A stretch of 37,487 nt of DNA, taken from positions 1 through 37,487 of the forward strand of contig CAAGEQ010000002.1 of NCBI GenBank assembly GCA_900768915.1. Reading direction: 5' to 3'. Made by a program: the position numbers and the translations under genes. Source of the DNA: Candidatus Gastranaerophilales bacterium. GTDB lineage: Bacteria > Cyanobacteriota > Vampirovibrionia > Gastranaerophilales > Gastranaerophilaceae. Position 1 is the first letter of the stretch. Each line of letters starts with the position of its first letter. Positions 14,930 to 24,530 of this stretch are shown piece by piece. The notes under the pieces were generated by a model. It had not been told where the DNA came from. It saw only the letters and a list, made by a program, of their open reading frames with translations, and ran no database searches.

Positions 14930-17086
14930 ATGAACAAAAAGTTATTGATAACAGGTTGTATATTAGCAATGAGTATTGGTGTCGGAATCCAGTTTCCATC
15001 TTATGCTGGTTTTCAAGAACATTATACATTAGGACAACAATATTTCTTTAATTCAAGATATTCAAGTGCAATTGATGAATTTAAAAAAGCACTTATGATA
15101 AATTTTCTAGATAATTCTGCAAGGATTGGTTTGGTTAATTCTTATCTTGCACGTGGAACTTATTTAGCAAATTATGAAAATAATTTTAAAGCAGCAGCAG
15201 ATGATTTTAGAAGTGCATTATTTTATTTGAAATATTATGTAGATAGAGATGTTGCAATGAACTCTATTAGTTCAATATCTTCTGCATTTAATAGTTTACA
15301 GTATTGTGAAAAACGATATGGTGCTAATATTTCACCAGAAGGTCATTATAGAATGGCAGAAGAATTAAATAATGCTGGTAATTTCCCTGCTGCAATGTAT
15401 GAATATGAGCAGATTATTAATGTTGAAAAATATAGAAAAGTTGCAATTCTTAGAATTGCATCAATGATGAAATCAATTAATAATCTTGTTAAATCTTCTG
15501 AGTATTATAAATTAGCAATAGAAAATGATGCTAATGATATTTCAGTAAGAATGCGTTATGCAAATGTTTTAGATAAAATGGGCGATACTGTTGGAGCATC
15601 TGAACAATATAATTTTGTTTTGGCTCATAGTGAAGATTCACCTGAAATATTATGTGATTTAGAACGTATTTATCAGAAAAAATTGGAAACTGCTCCAAAT
15701 AATGCTGAATTGTTAGCCGATTTGGGTGCAATCAAGCAAAGACAAGGTAAATATGAAGAGGCTTATAATTATTATCGTCAATCTCAAACAAAACCTGCTA
15801 GAAGTGAAGAAACTGCTTTAAATACTCAAATAAATATTGGTACTTTGCTTCAAGCACAAGGTAATTATGATAAAGCGATAGAAACTTATAAAAATATTCT
15901 TATTCTTCACCCTCAAAATTACCAAGCAAATTTGTATTTGGCACAATGTTATGAGGCTAAACCTGATTGTCAAAAATTAGCATTAGAACAATATAAAAAA
16001 CTTAAACAAATAAAACCTGATAGTGAAGACTATAATAATAAAATAGTAGAATTAACTAGGGCTTCAATGACATCAGAAGATATTTATAATTATGTAAGAA
16101 GTAAAGTTAATCCTGAAAAATCATACATAGATAAGTTGTATGATGATGCAATGGAATTGCACGAAAAGAAAGATTATGATTGTGCGATTAAATATTATTC
16201 AGCGGTTAAGGAAGCAGATCCTCAAAGAGATGGAGTATATGAAAATTTGGCCATTTGTTATGCTCAAAAAAAAGATTATAACAATGCTGAATCTATATTA
16301 ACTGAGGCAAAATCAAAATTCCCTAATAATAAAAATATTGCGAAAATTTTGAATGATGTTAAAGAAGATTCTACGGCTGAAATAATTTCTCAAGCATATG
16401 ATGCATATAATGCTAAAGATTATTCAAAAGCATTAGATTTGTATAATTCTATCCAACCCGCAACTACCGATACTTTGTTAGGTATTGCAGGTGCTTATCA
16501 AGGATTGAATCAGAATGATAAAGCATTAGAATATTATCAAAAAGCACTACAATCTTCACCAAATAATTCTGATATAGCATATAGTGTGGGTGCTTTGTAT
16601 GCTAATGCTGAAAATTATACAGAAGCAAAAAAATATTTTCAACGAGCAGTACAGGTTAATCCATCTAATACAAATGCTAAAGAAGCATTGTTAGATATGA
16701 ATGAAGTTATAAGTCAAAATAATGTTCAAGATGCAGCAAAATTGGTTGAAGAACAAAAATATGACGAGGCATTATCATTGTTAAATAAGGCATTGACTGA
16801 TAATCCAAAGAATGCAGATGCATATTATTATAGAGCATCTGTTTATGATGCACAAAACAAACCACAACTTGCTGTTAATGATTATAAAAAATCTTTAGAA
16901 TTTAATAATAATCAAGATGTTACATATTATTTGATAGCAATAGATTATGATAATATGAATAATCTTACATCTGCACTTGAATATTATAAAAAATTTATCA
17001 ATGTGTATAAAACAGATGATGAGTATTCTCAATATGTAAAAGCAAGAATACCGGAGATTGAATCAACAATAAAACAAGAAAAATAA
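14930..17086 (+). CDS. Exported TPR-repeat protein
   Basis: 718 residues. A signal peptide covers residues 1-26 (Lys-rich start, hydrophobic core, SYA-GF cleavage site). The rest is a long run of about 15 or more tetratricopeptide repeats, 34 residues each, with typical A-Y-x3-G and A-L-x-Y positions; several end in PxN turns. This makes a superhelical protein-binding scaffold, probably in the periplasm or at the outer membrane. The family member cannot be named. No ribosome binding site is seen; TAAAAT lies six bases before the ATG, so translation may be leaderless. dusB starts two bases after its stop codon, a tight operon. A role in envelope assembly is a guess from location. Confidence 0.88.
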   Translation: MNKKLLITGCILAMSIGVGIQFPSYAGFQEHYTLGQQYFFNSRYSSAIDEFKKALMINFLDNSARIGLVNSYLARGTYLANYENNFKAAADDFRSALFYLKYYVDRDVAMNSISSISSAFNSLQYCEKRYGANISPEGHYRMAEELNNAGNFPAAMYEYEQIINVEKYRKVAILRIASMMKSINNLVKSSEYYKLAIENDANDISVRMRYANVLDKMGDTVGASEQYNFVLAHSEDSPEILCDLERIYQKKLETAPNNAELLADLGAIKQRQGKYEEAYNYYRQSQTKPARSEETALNTQINIGTLLQAQGNYDKAIETYKNILILHPQNYQANLYLAQCYEAKPDCQKLALEQYKKLKQIKPDSEDYNNKIVELTRASMTSEDIYNYVRSKVNPEKSYIDKLYDDAMELHEKKDYDCAIKYYSAVKEADPQRDGVYENLAICYAQKKDYNNAESILTEAKSKFPNNKNIAKILNDVKEDSTAEIISQAYDAYNAKDYSKALDLYNSIQPATTDTLLGIAGAYQGLNQNDKALEYYQKALQSSPNNSDIAYSVGALYANAENYTEAKKYFQRAVQVNPSNTNAKEALLDMNEVISQNNVQDAAKLVEEQKYDEALSLLNKALTDNPKNADAYYYRASVYDAQNKPQLAVNDYKKSLEFNNNQDVTYYLIAIDYDNMNNLTSALEYYKKFINVYKTDDEYSQYVKARIPEIESTIKQEK

Positions 17087-17088
17087 TT

Positions 17089-18066
17089 ATGGAAGTAAAA
17101 GAATTAATAAAATCAAAGGTTTCATTAGCACCAATGGCTGGTATTACAGATTATGTGTTGAGAAGTCTTGTGCGTAAATATTCAAAAACATGTTTATTAA
17201 CTTCTGAGATGATTAGTTCTGAAGCCTTGACACAAGTAAAGGATACAGTTATTACAAAACGTGATGAAAATCATAGTCCTATATCATATCAATTAAGTGG
17301 ACATAAACCGGAGATGATAGCAAATTGTGCTAAGTATTTGGAGCAGTTTGCTGATATGGTTGATATAAATATGGGTTGTCCTGTTGGTAAAGTTGTTCGT
17401 GGAAATGATGGTTGTGCTTTGATGCGTGACCATAGTCTTGCGTATGATATTGTGAAAGCAGTTAAAGAAAAGATTACAGTTCCGGTTAGTGTAAAATTTA
17501 GATTGGGTTATACTGCTAGTGAAATGAATTTCGTTGAGTTTGGTGAATGGATGCAGGAGGCTGGTGCTGATTTTATAACTATTCATGGTCGAACTCGCAA
17601 TCAAATGTATGCAGGCAATGCTGATTGGAAAAAAATAGCAGAACTAAAAAAAGCCGTTGATATTCCAGTTTTTGCCAATGGTGATGTAACTTCCATTGAA
17701 ACAGCAGAAAGATGTATGGAAGAATCTGGTGCTGATGGTGTTGCAATCGGTCGTGCAGCGATTGGTGATGCATCGTTAATTTATCGAGTTGAACATTTCT
17801 TTGAAACTGGTGAAAGGTTACCAGTGCCAACATTAGAAGAAAAAATTGCAGATTTTAAAACTCATCTTGATGAGGAAATCGCTTTGAGAGGTGAGAATGT
17901 TGGCATCAAATTCGTAAGAAAATTTTATCCATTCTATATAAATGGTGTTAAAAATGCTGCTAAGTATAGAAGTAAACTTGTTGTAATGGATAATTATGAT
18001 GAAATATTGAAAACATTAGATTATATTTGTAAAGAAAATTCTGAAGAAATTATTGTTCAAGTATAA
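17089..18066 (+). CDS. dusB: tRNA-dihydrouridine synthase, DusB type
   Basis: FMN enzyme that reduces uridines in the tRNA D-loop to dihydrouridine. The protein has 325 residues. A TIM barrel begins with LAPMAGITDYVLR (about 12-24), carries the INMGCPVGK motif with the catalytic-loop Cys (about 87-95), HGRTRNQMYAG (about 163-173) and the FMN-phosphate part ANGDV plus VAIGRAAIGD (about 200-230). A small helical tRNA-binding domain closes the C-terminus. The GRTRxQxYxGxADW segment fits DusB better than DusA or DusC. It starts two bases after the TPR gene and is followed by an imperfect terminator. Confidence 0.94.
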   Translation: MEVKELIKSKVSLAPMAGITDYVLRSLVRKYSKTCLLTSEMISSEALTQVKDTVITKRDENHSPISYQLSGHKPEMIANCAKYLEQFADMVDINMGCPVGKVVRGNDGCALMRDHSLAYDIVKAVKEKITVPVSVKFRLGYTASEMNFVEFGEWMQEAGADFITIHGRTRNQMYAGNADWKKIAELKKAVDIPVFANGDVTSIETAERCMEESGADGVAIGRAAIGDASLIYRVEHFFETGERLPVPTLEEKIADFKTHLDEEIALRGENVGIKFVRKFYPFYINGVKNAAKYRSKLVVMDNYDEILKTLDYICKENSEEIIVQV

Positions 18067-18075
18067 GTGTATATT

Positions 18076-18107
18076 AAAAAACACCTCTTTGTTAAGAAGT
18101 GCTTTTT
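18076..18107. terminator. Imperfect terminator after dusB
   Basis: A-run plus CAC (18076-18084) pairs with GTG and five T (18099-18107), with one A-C mismatch and an inner CTT/AAG pairing. It lies between dusB and the convergent gene ending at 18140. Confidence 0.45.
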
Positions 18108-18139
18108 AATCCATAATTTTTCATTCGCCATATAATAAG

Positions 18140-19018
18140 TTATTCTTTAATTTCTTCGCCAGTTTTTAAGTTGATTTTAACTTCTTCACCGTTAGAATTT
18201 CTAAGTGTTCCAATAAGAACTGTTTGACCATTTATTGTTTTTTGTTCTGGTGTGCCAACTGGTTGGAAACCTTTTTGTGCATATTTGTCTAAAATATCAT
18301 TTAGATTTAATACTTTATTTAGAGTATCAGCCTTGTCATTTACTCCTTTTATTTTTTTATCAACTTGTTGTGCTTCACTTGCACTTATTTTTGATATTTT
18401 ACCAGTATTGAGGTCGATTATATAAGGAACCTCATTTCCATTATTGTCTGTAGCAACTCCTTTTGTTATGCCCTTCATTAATGCAGTTGTTGCGTTATTT
18501 AATTCACTTATATTTGGCATTTGTGAAATATTATTTTCATCCATAAATCTTTGGACATTTTGTTGTAATACTTCACCTATTTGGTTATCTTCAATATCTT
18601 GTGCTGTTTGAACATTATTTGCTTTGTCTGCTTTTGAAACTTCTGAAGTATTTGAAACATCTTGAGTTTTGTTAACATTTACTGCAGAAGTTACCTGTTT
18701 AATAGCATTATTAACTTTATTATAGAATGTTGATAATGCGTTAGTACCACCATTATTTGCTTCTGTTTGTGACCATTTGTTGTCTTGAGGACTATTGTCA
18801 TAAGTTGAGAAGATTGATGTTGCTTCTTGTTTGAATTGTGAAACTTGGGAATCATTTAATTTTGTTCCACTAAGAGCATTCATGATACTGTTTGTGAATT
18901 GTTGTCTTGTGAACAATGTCTTATCAGTATCATTTTTTGCCCCAGCACCAGTTGTACCATCTTGGTTTTTCTGTGCTGCAATATCATTATTGAATTTATT
19001 GTTAAATTCTATGGACAT
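18140..19018 (-). CDS. Unrecognised Asn/Gln-rich protein with a GFxPVG C-terminal module
   Basis: 292 residues, no signal peptide, rich in Asn, Gln, Thr and Ser with few aromatics. The first 30 residues are polar and flexible. Helical segments follow (about 35-130), then a polar linker and a further helical part (about 145-245). The C-terminus (250-292) holds GFQPVG, an NGQTVLIGTLRNSNGEE stretch and EEI, and aligns with the end of the protein at 3837-4466. A segment with DKWSQTEA-like spacing (SPQDNKWSQTEA) recalls EF-hand-like loops, but no full motif is present. AGGAG lies seven bases before the ATG, an excellent start. It is a single gene with a long upstream region. Function unknown; export through a non-Sec route is a guess. 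Confidence 0.78.
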   Translation of the reverse strand: MSIEFNNKFNNDIAAQKNQDGTTGAGAKNDTDKTLFTRQQFTNSIMNALSGTKLNDSQVSQFKQEATSIFSTYDNSPQDNKWSQTEANNGGTNALSTFYNKVNNAIKQVTSAVNVNKTQDVSNTSEVSKADKANNVQTAQDIEDNQIGEVLQQNVQRFMDENNISQMPNISELNNATTALMKGITKGVATDNNGNEVPYIIDLNTGKISKISASEAQQVDKKIKGVNDKADTLNKVLNLNDILDKYAQKGFQPVGTPEQKTINGQTVLIGTLRNSNGEEVKINLKTGEEIKE

Positions 19019-19465
19019 TTTGCTCTCCTACACATGTAAAGTATTTTTTTATTGTGCGATTTCAGAGTTGTTAAATTTTGTTACATGTCTTAACATGTGT
19101 CATGGCAAGGCTTTGCATGATTTAATGAATCGAAAAAGATTGTTTTTGTTAAGTTTAAAAAATATGTTCATTTTTTAATTGTGAGGCAGAGTACAAAATC
19201 CGTAAGTTCGAAATAACGAAAAAGCAACAGTCATGCTGAACTCGTTTCAGCATCTCTTCTTATTAGATACCGAAACAAGTTCGGAATAACTCTATGCTAG
19301 ATTACTTCGTCGCTTTGCTGTCTTGGATTATTCAGGATTGAGTAGAACCGCACTTTTGCGACTAGCCAAATAATTCAAGAAGAAAATGAAAATAATAATC
19401 TAACAAATTAAAAAATCTCATCTCATTCGTTTGTACTATTCTTTGATGTAAACACCTTTCTAATA
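19019..19465. other. Gene-free region with the second repeat copy
   Basis: No gene is supported across this stretch. It holds the upstream region of the minus-strand gene at 19018 (with ACATGT palindromes near 19024 and 19083), an imperfect inverted repeat near 19102-19121, and the dispersed repeat from about 19200 to 19416. The promoter of the AsmA/TamB-like gene begins at its right end. Confidence 0.6.
19199..19416. repeat. Dispersed intergenic repeat, copy 2 (rearranged)
   Basis: Contains the 72-base core in inverted orientation relative to copy 1 (19265-19336 against 306-377). It adds an extra hairpin, ATGCTGAA (19233-19240) with TTCAGCAT (19246-19253) and the same CTCGT loop as copy 1. 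The GATTGAG...TTTTGCGA module (about 19336-19367) keeps the same strand as copy 1, while the AT-rich 28-base module (19389-19416) is inverted. CTTGGATTATTC near 19322-19333 and its near-complement AAATAATTCAAG near 19368-19379 also form outer arms. The modules are therefore reshuffled, not a simple inversion. Confidence 0.8.
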
Positions 19466-19494
19466 TTGTGTAAAAGCCGAATTAGGCTTATAAT
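19466..19494 (+). promoter_or_regulatory. Promoter of the AsmA/TamB-like gene with internal palindrome
   Basis: TTGTGT (19466-19471), a 17-base spacer and TATAAT (19489-19494). The spacer contains the inverted repeat AAGCC (19474-19478) and GGCTT (19485-19489), touching the -10 box. It could be an operator, but five-base arms may be chance. The start ATG at 19508 has no ribosome binding site; the leader would be about seven bases. Confidence 0.5.
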
Positions 19495-19507
19495 TAAGAC
19501 AATAAGA

Positions 19508-22500
19508 ATGAATAATAAGTACTCAAAATATATATATTTTTTTACAATTTTTTATACAATATGGCTAATAATTCTACCTTTAGGAGTTAGGTTATGTGCC
19601 AATCCTGTTTTGACGTATATATATGAGCAAACAGGTATCAATATTAAAGTATCTAAACCACGAGTTATTACTAGTGTTATTCCACATTTGAAAGTTAAAG
19701 CAAATTACATTCAATTGTTGAATAAAGACGGCTCAAAAGCATTAGAATTAAAAAATCCAAATCTAAATATTAGGATTTTGCCATTATTTATTGGACGCAT
19801 TCATATCAATAGTTTTGAATCTAAATATATTTTTTCTGATTTAAAATTCAATGATAAATTATATCTTGGCGATTATCCGATTGAAATTAAAGACCAAAAT
19901 ATACAACCAACAATTGATAGAATTAAAATAAAAAAATATGAAATCAATTTAACAGAAAAAAATAAACGGTATGCTTTAAATGGTGATGATACTTATTTTA
20001 AAACAGGTAAAAAAACTTTTGTATTCCATACATTGATGAATTGTATTGCAGATAATTATATTTCATCTGCTAAATTTGATATAAATTTTCCTAAAAATAA
20101 AAACTTATCAAAAACAAAATTTGATATATCTTTGAATAATTTTAATTTAGCACCATTTTCAGATGTTGTTTCAAGATTTGTTTATAAAGATATTTCAAGT
20201 ATCGATGGTGTTATTGATTTTAATTCTAATAGTAAAAATTTATCATCAACATTAACTGGGATTAAAGTTATTTTCAAAGATAAATATAAATCTATGATAT
20301 TCCCAGATAAACTTTATTTAACTTCTGATTATAGAATAGGTAAAGAATCTGTATCTATTGATAGATGTAGAGTTTTTGCGAAAGGATTGAGTGCAAATTT
20401 ATCAGGTGAAATCCTAAATATATTCTCAAAAACTCCATATCTTGATTTGAAAACAAATATTGGTAAATCTGATTTGAGAGTTGGTGCGTTGCTATTGCCA
20501 CCAATTATTACATCTGATATAAATATCCCAAAACTTAAAGAATATCCATTTTATGGTTTAATCTCAGGTGATATAAAGATTAAAGGTGAATTACCTGAAC
20601 CTGAAATTTTTGGTGGTGTCAAAGTTACTGATGGTATAATGATTCACCCTATACCTGACACAAAACAAGGAGCAAATATCAATATTAATTTCGATCGCAA
20701 GAAGTTATTACTTGATGTTGTCGTTCCTGCTGGTGGTAGGGAAATTGTTTATGTTACAGGTGATATTTTAATATATGGTGATAAATATGCAAATTTAAAA
20801 GTTAAAAGTTCTTCTTCAGTAAACTTAAATGTTGCTGAACAAGTTCTTAATCCGTTGCATGAAATATTATGTTTCTTGATAGGTCCGGTTCCTATAATGG
20901 ATATTGAGGGACGTGGTAATGTCGATATAAAAATTGTTGGTACAAAATTAGATCCACATATATGGGGTGATTTTAATTTTGTTCATACAGATGCAAGGTT
21001 TCTTGATGTTCATAATTTAACATTGAAAAATGCAGAAGGAAATTTGAATTTTAATAATCAAAATGCACATTTTATCAACAGAACTGGTACACTTCATGGA
21101 CAACCTATTACGATAGATGGTGTTTGTACATTGTTTGGTGATTTAGATTTTAATGTAACTGCTAACAAACAAAATCTGAATGATTTGATTATTACACTTA
21201 CAACTTCACCAATGTTAAAAGATATGAAATCCCTTGTGCCACCATTATCTGATGTGAAAGGTAAAACAGATTTTTATCTTAATTTGAAAGGTAAAATTTT
21301 AGATATTAATGATTTGCAGATGAATAAAAATATTTTCCCTAAAGGTTATATAAAACTTCTAGGAAATGATATGAAATTGCACGGTTTATCATTGAAAAAT
21401 GTTAAAGGTATTATTGATTATGATAGAGCAAATTGTAAATTTAATTTAGAAAGTTACATATCTTCTGTATCAAAAGCAATATGCAAAGGTTCAATTAAAG
21501 ATGGTATAGCAGATATATTGATAGATGCACCTAAAATATTGGTTAACGAGTTTGAACCTGAAAAATTGAGATATCTTGATGCATTATATATTAAATTACA
21601 TGCAAAATATAAAGGCAAAATTGATAATATTCAAATAAATGGTATTGACTCTAATATTGAAGTTATAAAAAATTCTAAACCAGTCAAAAATGGAAAAATA
21701 CTATCAGGAAAAATAACATTGAAGCATTCTAATTTGAATATTTCAAATGTTAGAGGTGTTATAAAACAAAATCCATTCTACTTAAATTTGTCAGTTAAAA
21801 ATTTAGGTACAAAAAAATTAAACTTGTTAAGAGCAAGGTTTAATGGTAATTTTAACTGTAAAGATTTTGATTTATCGACAGTGAATTATATAAAGAAAGC
21901 AAATATTCTACCATATAATTTGCAAAAAGAATTAAATAAAATTCATGTTGTGTATGGTAATGCAACAGTTAATGCAAAAATTAGAAATAATCATCTAAAT
22001 TTTGTATTAGATATGGATACTGTTAATTTTGATTATTCTGTTTATGAAGATTCTCATAAAGAAATTGTTACTGTTCCAATTAAATTGATAAATGGTCAAA
22101 TTGTTGTTAAAAATGATAAACTATATTTGCATAAATTAAATTGTTTGATTGATAATATGCCATTATTATTGTTTGGACAAGTTGATAATATTTATCGTAA
22201 TCCAAAATATAATATTCATATTAATTCAAAACTTGTACAAAGAGTTTTTGATAAATATTGGAATGCTCATAATATTTATCCAATCAAAATGAATGGTGAT
22301 ATATTATATTCTTCATTAATTTCTGGTGATAAAAATAATACTCATATAAAATCAGATATTCGTATAGAAGAAAATTCAAGTATATATTATATGGGTGCAA
22401 TAGTTGGTGATTCTTTGAATCCGATTACAGTTAATCTTGATGCGGAAATGAATAAAGATGGAAGAATTAAATTACATAAATTTAAATATAATAAACTTAT

Positions 22501-23896
22501 TGCTTCGCAAAATAATAGACAAAATGTTTTACCTTTGTTAGCAATTAATGGTGAAATAAAGAAAATGGGTAAAATCTATACATTTAAGGATTTGATTATA
22601 AAAACAGAAAACCCTGCAAATGCAAATTTCTTTAATATTATTTTTAAAAAGCCTACTATTAAACAAGGTAATTTCGTATCTGATTTAAAAATTAATGGTA
22701 CATCAAACCGTCCAAAGATTATTGGTAAGTTTGATGTAAGTAATATGGAAATGCCGTATTTGAATACAACAATTAAAGATTTGGCATTAGATTTTAAACC
22801 TGATGTTATCAATGTGACAACAAAAGGTGAAGTGTTATCTAATTATATAATGGTTAATGCGAATGTGAAAAACAATTTAATTCCACCATATAAAGTTACT
22901 GGTGCAGATATTTATATAAATGATTTTGATGTAAATCATTCAATAAATCAATTAAAGCAAATGGAATTGAATGGCTTGTCATCGGCTATTTCTCCTGATG
23001 CTGATGCTAATACTGATTTGTTGAATACATTAGTATTTGATAATGTGAAAATTAGAGCAGGTAATGTTCGAATAAAAAATATTAAGGCATCAAATCTTGA
23101 AGCAGTTTGTTCGTTGAACGATAGAATGCAAATGGCTGTCGAGTCATTTAAGTTTAATATGGCAAGTGGAACGATAACTGGTAAAGTTGGTTATAATATT
23201 TTGAACAATTTCATGAAAATGGAATTGAATGCAAAAGCAGTTAATGCGAATGCCTTAACGATTGCGTTATTTGATTTGCCTAACCAAATTTATGGTTCAT
23301 TGACAGGACATATAGAATTAAGTTGTAATGCTACAAATGATAAAACAAAAATGGAAACCTTGAATGGATATGGAAACTTTAGAGTTACAAATGGTCGTAT
23401 GCCAAAATTAGGTTCATTAGAATATTTGTTGAAAGCAGGAAATTTAATTAAAGGTGGTATAACTGGCATTTCAATGAATAGTATTATTGATATTATTACT
23501 CCGATGAAGACTGGTGAATTTTCTAGTATCAATGGTAATTTGCGTATAAAAGACGGTATTGCCAAGACAATTGAAATTCATTCACATGGTAAAGATTTGA
23601 GTTTGTATATAACAGGTAGATTGAATTTTAATACTCAAGTTGCTGATATGAGAGTGTTTGGACAAATTTCGAGAAAAATTTCTACTGTGTTAGGTGCTGC
23701 TGGTAATATTTCTTTGAACACTTTGTTTAACAAAATTCCTGGTGTCAGACTTGATAGTGATAGTTCATTTATAAATGATTTGAACAAAATCCCAGGAATA
23801 GAATTGTCTGATAAAGCATCTAGAAAATTTATGGTTGAAATTTTAGGTGATATTAATGGTGAAGATTTTGTTAAGAGTTTCCGTTGGATAAATTAG
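19508..23896 (+). CDS. AsmA/TamB-like inter-membrane lipid-transport protein
   Basis: 1463 residues or so. One N-terminal membrane anchor (about residues 8-30), then a very long beta-rich chain typical of AsmA, YhdP and TamB: an AsmA-like N-terminal region (VLTYIYEQTGINIKVSKP..., then NLNIRILPLF), many repeated short strands with DIxIKG-type turns, and an AsmA-like C-terminal domain (GYGNFRVTNGRMPKLG, then SLYITGRLNFNTQVADMRVFGQI). Such proteins form a hydrophobic groove bridging the inner and outer membranes to carry phospholipids. I chose the ATG at 19508; a TTG at 19466 coincides with the -35 box. It is a single gene, and with lpxB/lpxI it supports an outer membrane. Which AsmA subgroup it belongs to is not resolved. 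Confidence 0.88.
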   Translation: MNNKYSKYIYFFTIFYTIWLIILPLGVRLCANPVLTYIYEQTGINIKVSKPRVITSVIPHLKVKANYIQLLNKDGSKALELKNPNLNIRILPLFIGRIHINSFESKYIFSDLKFNDKLYLGDYPIEIKDQNIQPTIDRIKIKKYEINLTEKNKRYALNGDDTYFKTGKKTFVFHTLMNCIADNYISSAKFDINFPKNKNLSKTKFDISLNNFNLAPFSDVVSRFVYKDISSIDGVIDFNSNSKNLSSTLTGIKVIFKDKYKSMIFPDKLYLTSDYRIGKESVSIDRCRVFAKGLSANLSGEILNIFSKTPYLDLKTNIGKSDLRVGALLLPPIITSDINIPKLKEYPFYGLISGDIKIKGELPEPEIFGGVKVTDGIMIHPIPDTKQGANININFDRKKLLLDVVVPAGGREIVYVTGDILIYGDKYANLKVKSSSSVNLNVAEQVLNPLHEILCFLIGPVPIMDIEGRGNVDIKIVGTKLDPHIWGDFNFVHTDARFLDVHNLTLKNAEGNLNFNNQNAHFINRTGTLHGQPITIDGVCTLFGDLDFNVTANKQNLNDLIITLTTSPMLKDMKSLVPPLSDVKGKTDFYLNLKGKILDINDLQMNKNIFPKGYIKLLGNDMKLHGLSLKNVKGIIDYDRANCKFNLESYISSVSKAICKGSIKDGIADILIDAPKILVNEFEPEKLRYLDALYIKLHAKYKGKIDNIQINGIDSNIEVIKNSKPVKNGKILSGKITLKHSNLNISNVRGVIKQNPFYLNLSVKNLGTKKLNLLRARFNGNFNCKDFDLSTVNYIKKANILPYNLQKELNKIHVVYGNATVNAKIRNNHLNFVLDMDTVNFDYSVYEDSHKEIVTVPIKLINGQIVVKNDKLYLHKLNCLIDNMPLLLFGQVDNIYRNPKYNIHINSKLVQRVFDKYWNAHNIYPIKMNGDILYSSLISGDKNNTHIKSDIRIEENSSIYYMGAIVGDSLNPITVNLDAEMNKDGRIKLHKFKYNKLIASQNNRQNVLPLLAINGEIKKMGKIYTFKDLIIKTENPANANFFNIIFKKPTIKQGNFVSDLKINGTSNRPKIIGKFDVSNMEMPYLNTTIKDLALDFKPDVINVTTKGEVLSNYIMVNANVKNNLIPPYKVTGADIYINDFDVNHSINQLKQMELNGLSSAISPDADANTDLLNTLVFDNVKIRAGNVRIKNIKASNLEAVCSLNDRMQMAVESFKFNMASGTITGKVGYNILNNFMKMELNAKAVNANALTIALFDLPNQIYGSLTGHIELSCNATNDKTKMETLNGYGNFRVTNGRMPKLGSLEYLLKAGNLIKGGITGISMNSIIDIITPMKTGEFSSINGNLRIKDGIAKTIEIHSHGKDLSLYITGRLNFNTQVADMRVFGQISRKISTVLGAAGNISLNTLFNKIPGVRLDSDSSFINDLNKIPGIELSDKASRKFMVEILGDINGEDFVKSFRWIN

Positions 23897-23944
23897 AGCA
23901 GAATAAAACAATGATGGTTCATTGCGTTATGGTCGAATTATTAT

Positions 23945-24457
23945 TTATTTTAGTTCTTCAACAATGGATAAAACTTTTTCTTTAAAACTTTCATAATCAC
24001 TATTATTTGTGATTACGTAATCCCAATCTTTAATATTATCTAGACCAACTTCTGTAATATCGTTTTCACCAATAAGCGTACCACGTTTTGCACGTGTATT
24101 TCTATCTGCTTCAATTCTAATTGTTATTGCACCAGCATTCTTGAAAACTTCATATTCATGGGGAACTCTTACATCTGTTACCATAATATTTCCATCTGAT
24201 GAAATGATTTTGTTTAACCAATAATCAGGTGATTGACTTCTTCCCCAGTTACCTAATTCTATCAATCCTGCTCTATATTGTGCTTTGTTTTTTTCGATTT
24301 CTTCATAAGTTAGATTATGTTGTTTGCCATATTCGATTTTGATTATATCTCCCATTGCACATCTGTGAAAATCAGGCATGTTTTCGAGCATTATCTTTGC
24401 TGCTGTATCTTTACCTGAATATTGCTTTCCTGAAAATATTATAATTTTATCTGTCAT
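23945..24457 (-). CDS. P-loop nucleoside-monophosphate-kinase-like protein
   Basis: 170 residues. The N-terminal P-loop GKQYSGKDT (about 10-18), a RAGLIELGNWGR segment (about 62-73) resembling the substrate-binding R-x3-L-Q-x2-G-x3-R motif of deoxynucleoside monophosphate kinases, and VTDVRVPHE (about 93-101) as the strand with the second Asp-Arg element. The set matches the dNMP kinase/phosphomevalonate-kinase-like P-loop group, found in phages and bacteria. A nucleotide substrate is more likely than phosphomevalonate, but I cannot decide. GAGG seven bases upstream supports the start. It lies downstream of the D-lactate dehydrogenase gene on the same strand. Confidence 0.75.
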   Translation of the reverse strand: MTDKIIIFSGKQYSGKDTAAKIMLENMPDFHRCAMGDIIKIEYGKQHNLTYEEIEKNKAQYRAGLIELGNWGRSQSPDYWLNKIISSDGNIMVTDVRVPHEYEVFKNAGAITIRIEADRNTRAKRGTLIGENDITEVGLDNIKDWDYVITNNSDYESFKEKVLSIVEELK

Positions 24458-24530
24458 ATATTAACCTCTTTTATGTTTATACTAACATAGAGGATAGTTA
24501 AAAATCTATCAAATGCTAATTTTTTTAAAT

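Noticed and set aside
19266..19416. Transposon remnant or MITE with target-site duplication
   Set aside because: Arms CTTGGATTATTC and AAATAATTCAAG are inverted, but I find no flanking duplication or common ends in both copies, so I list it only as a repeat.
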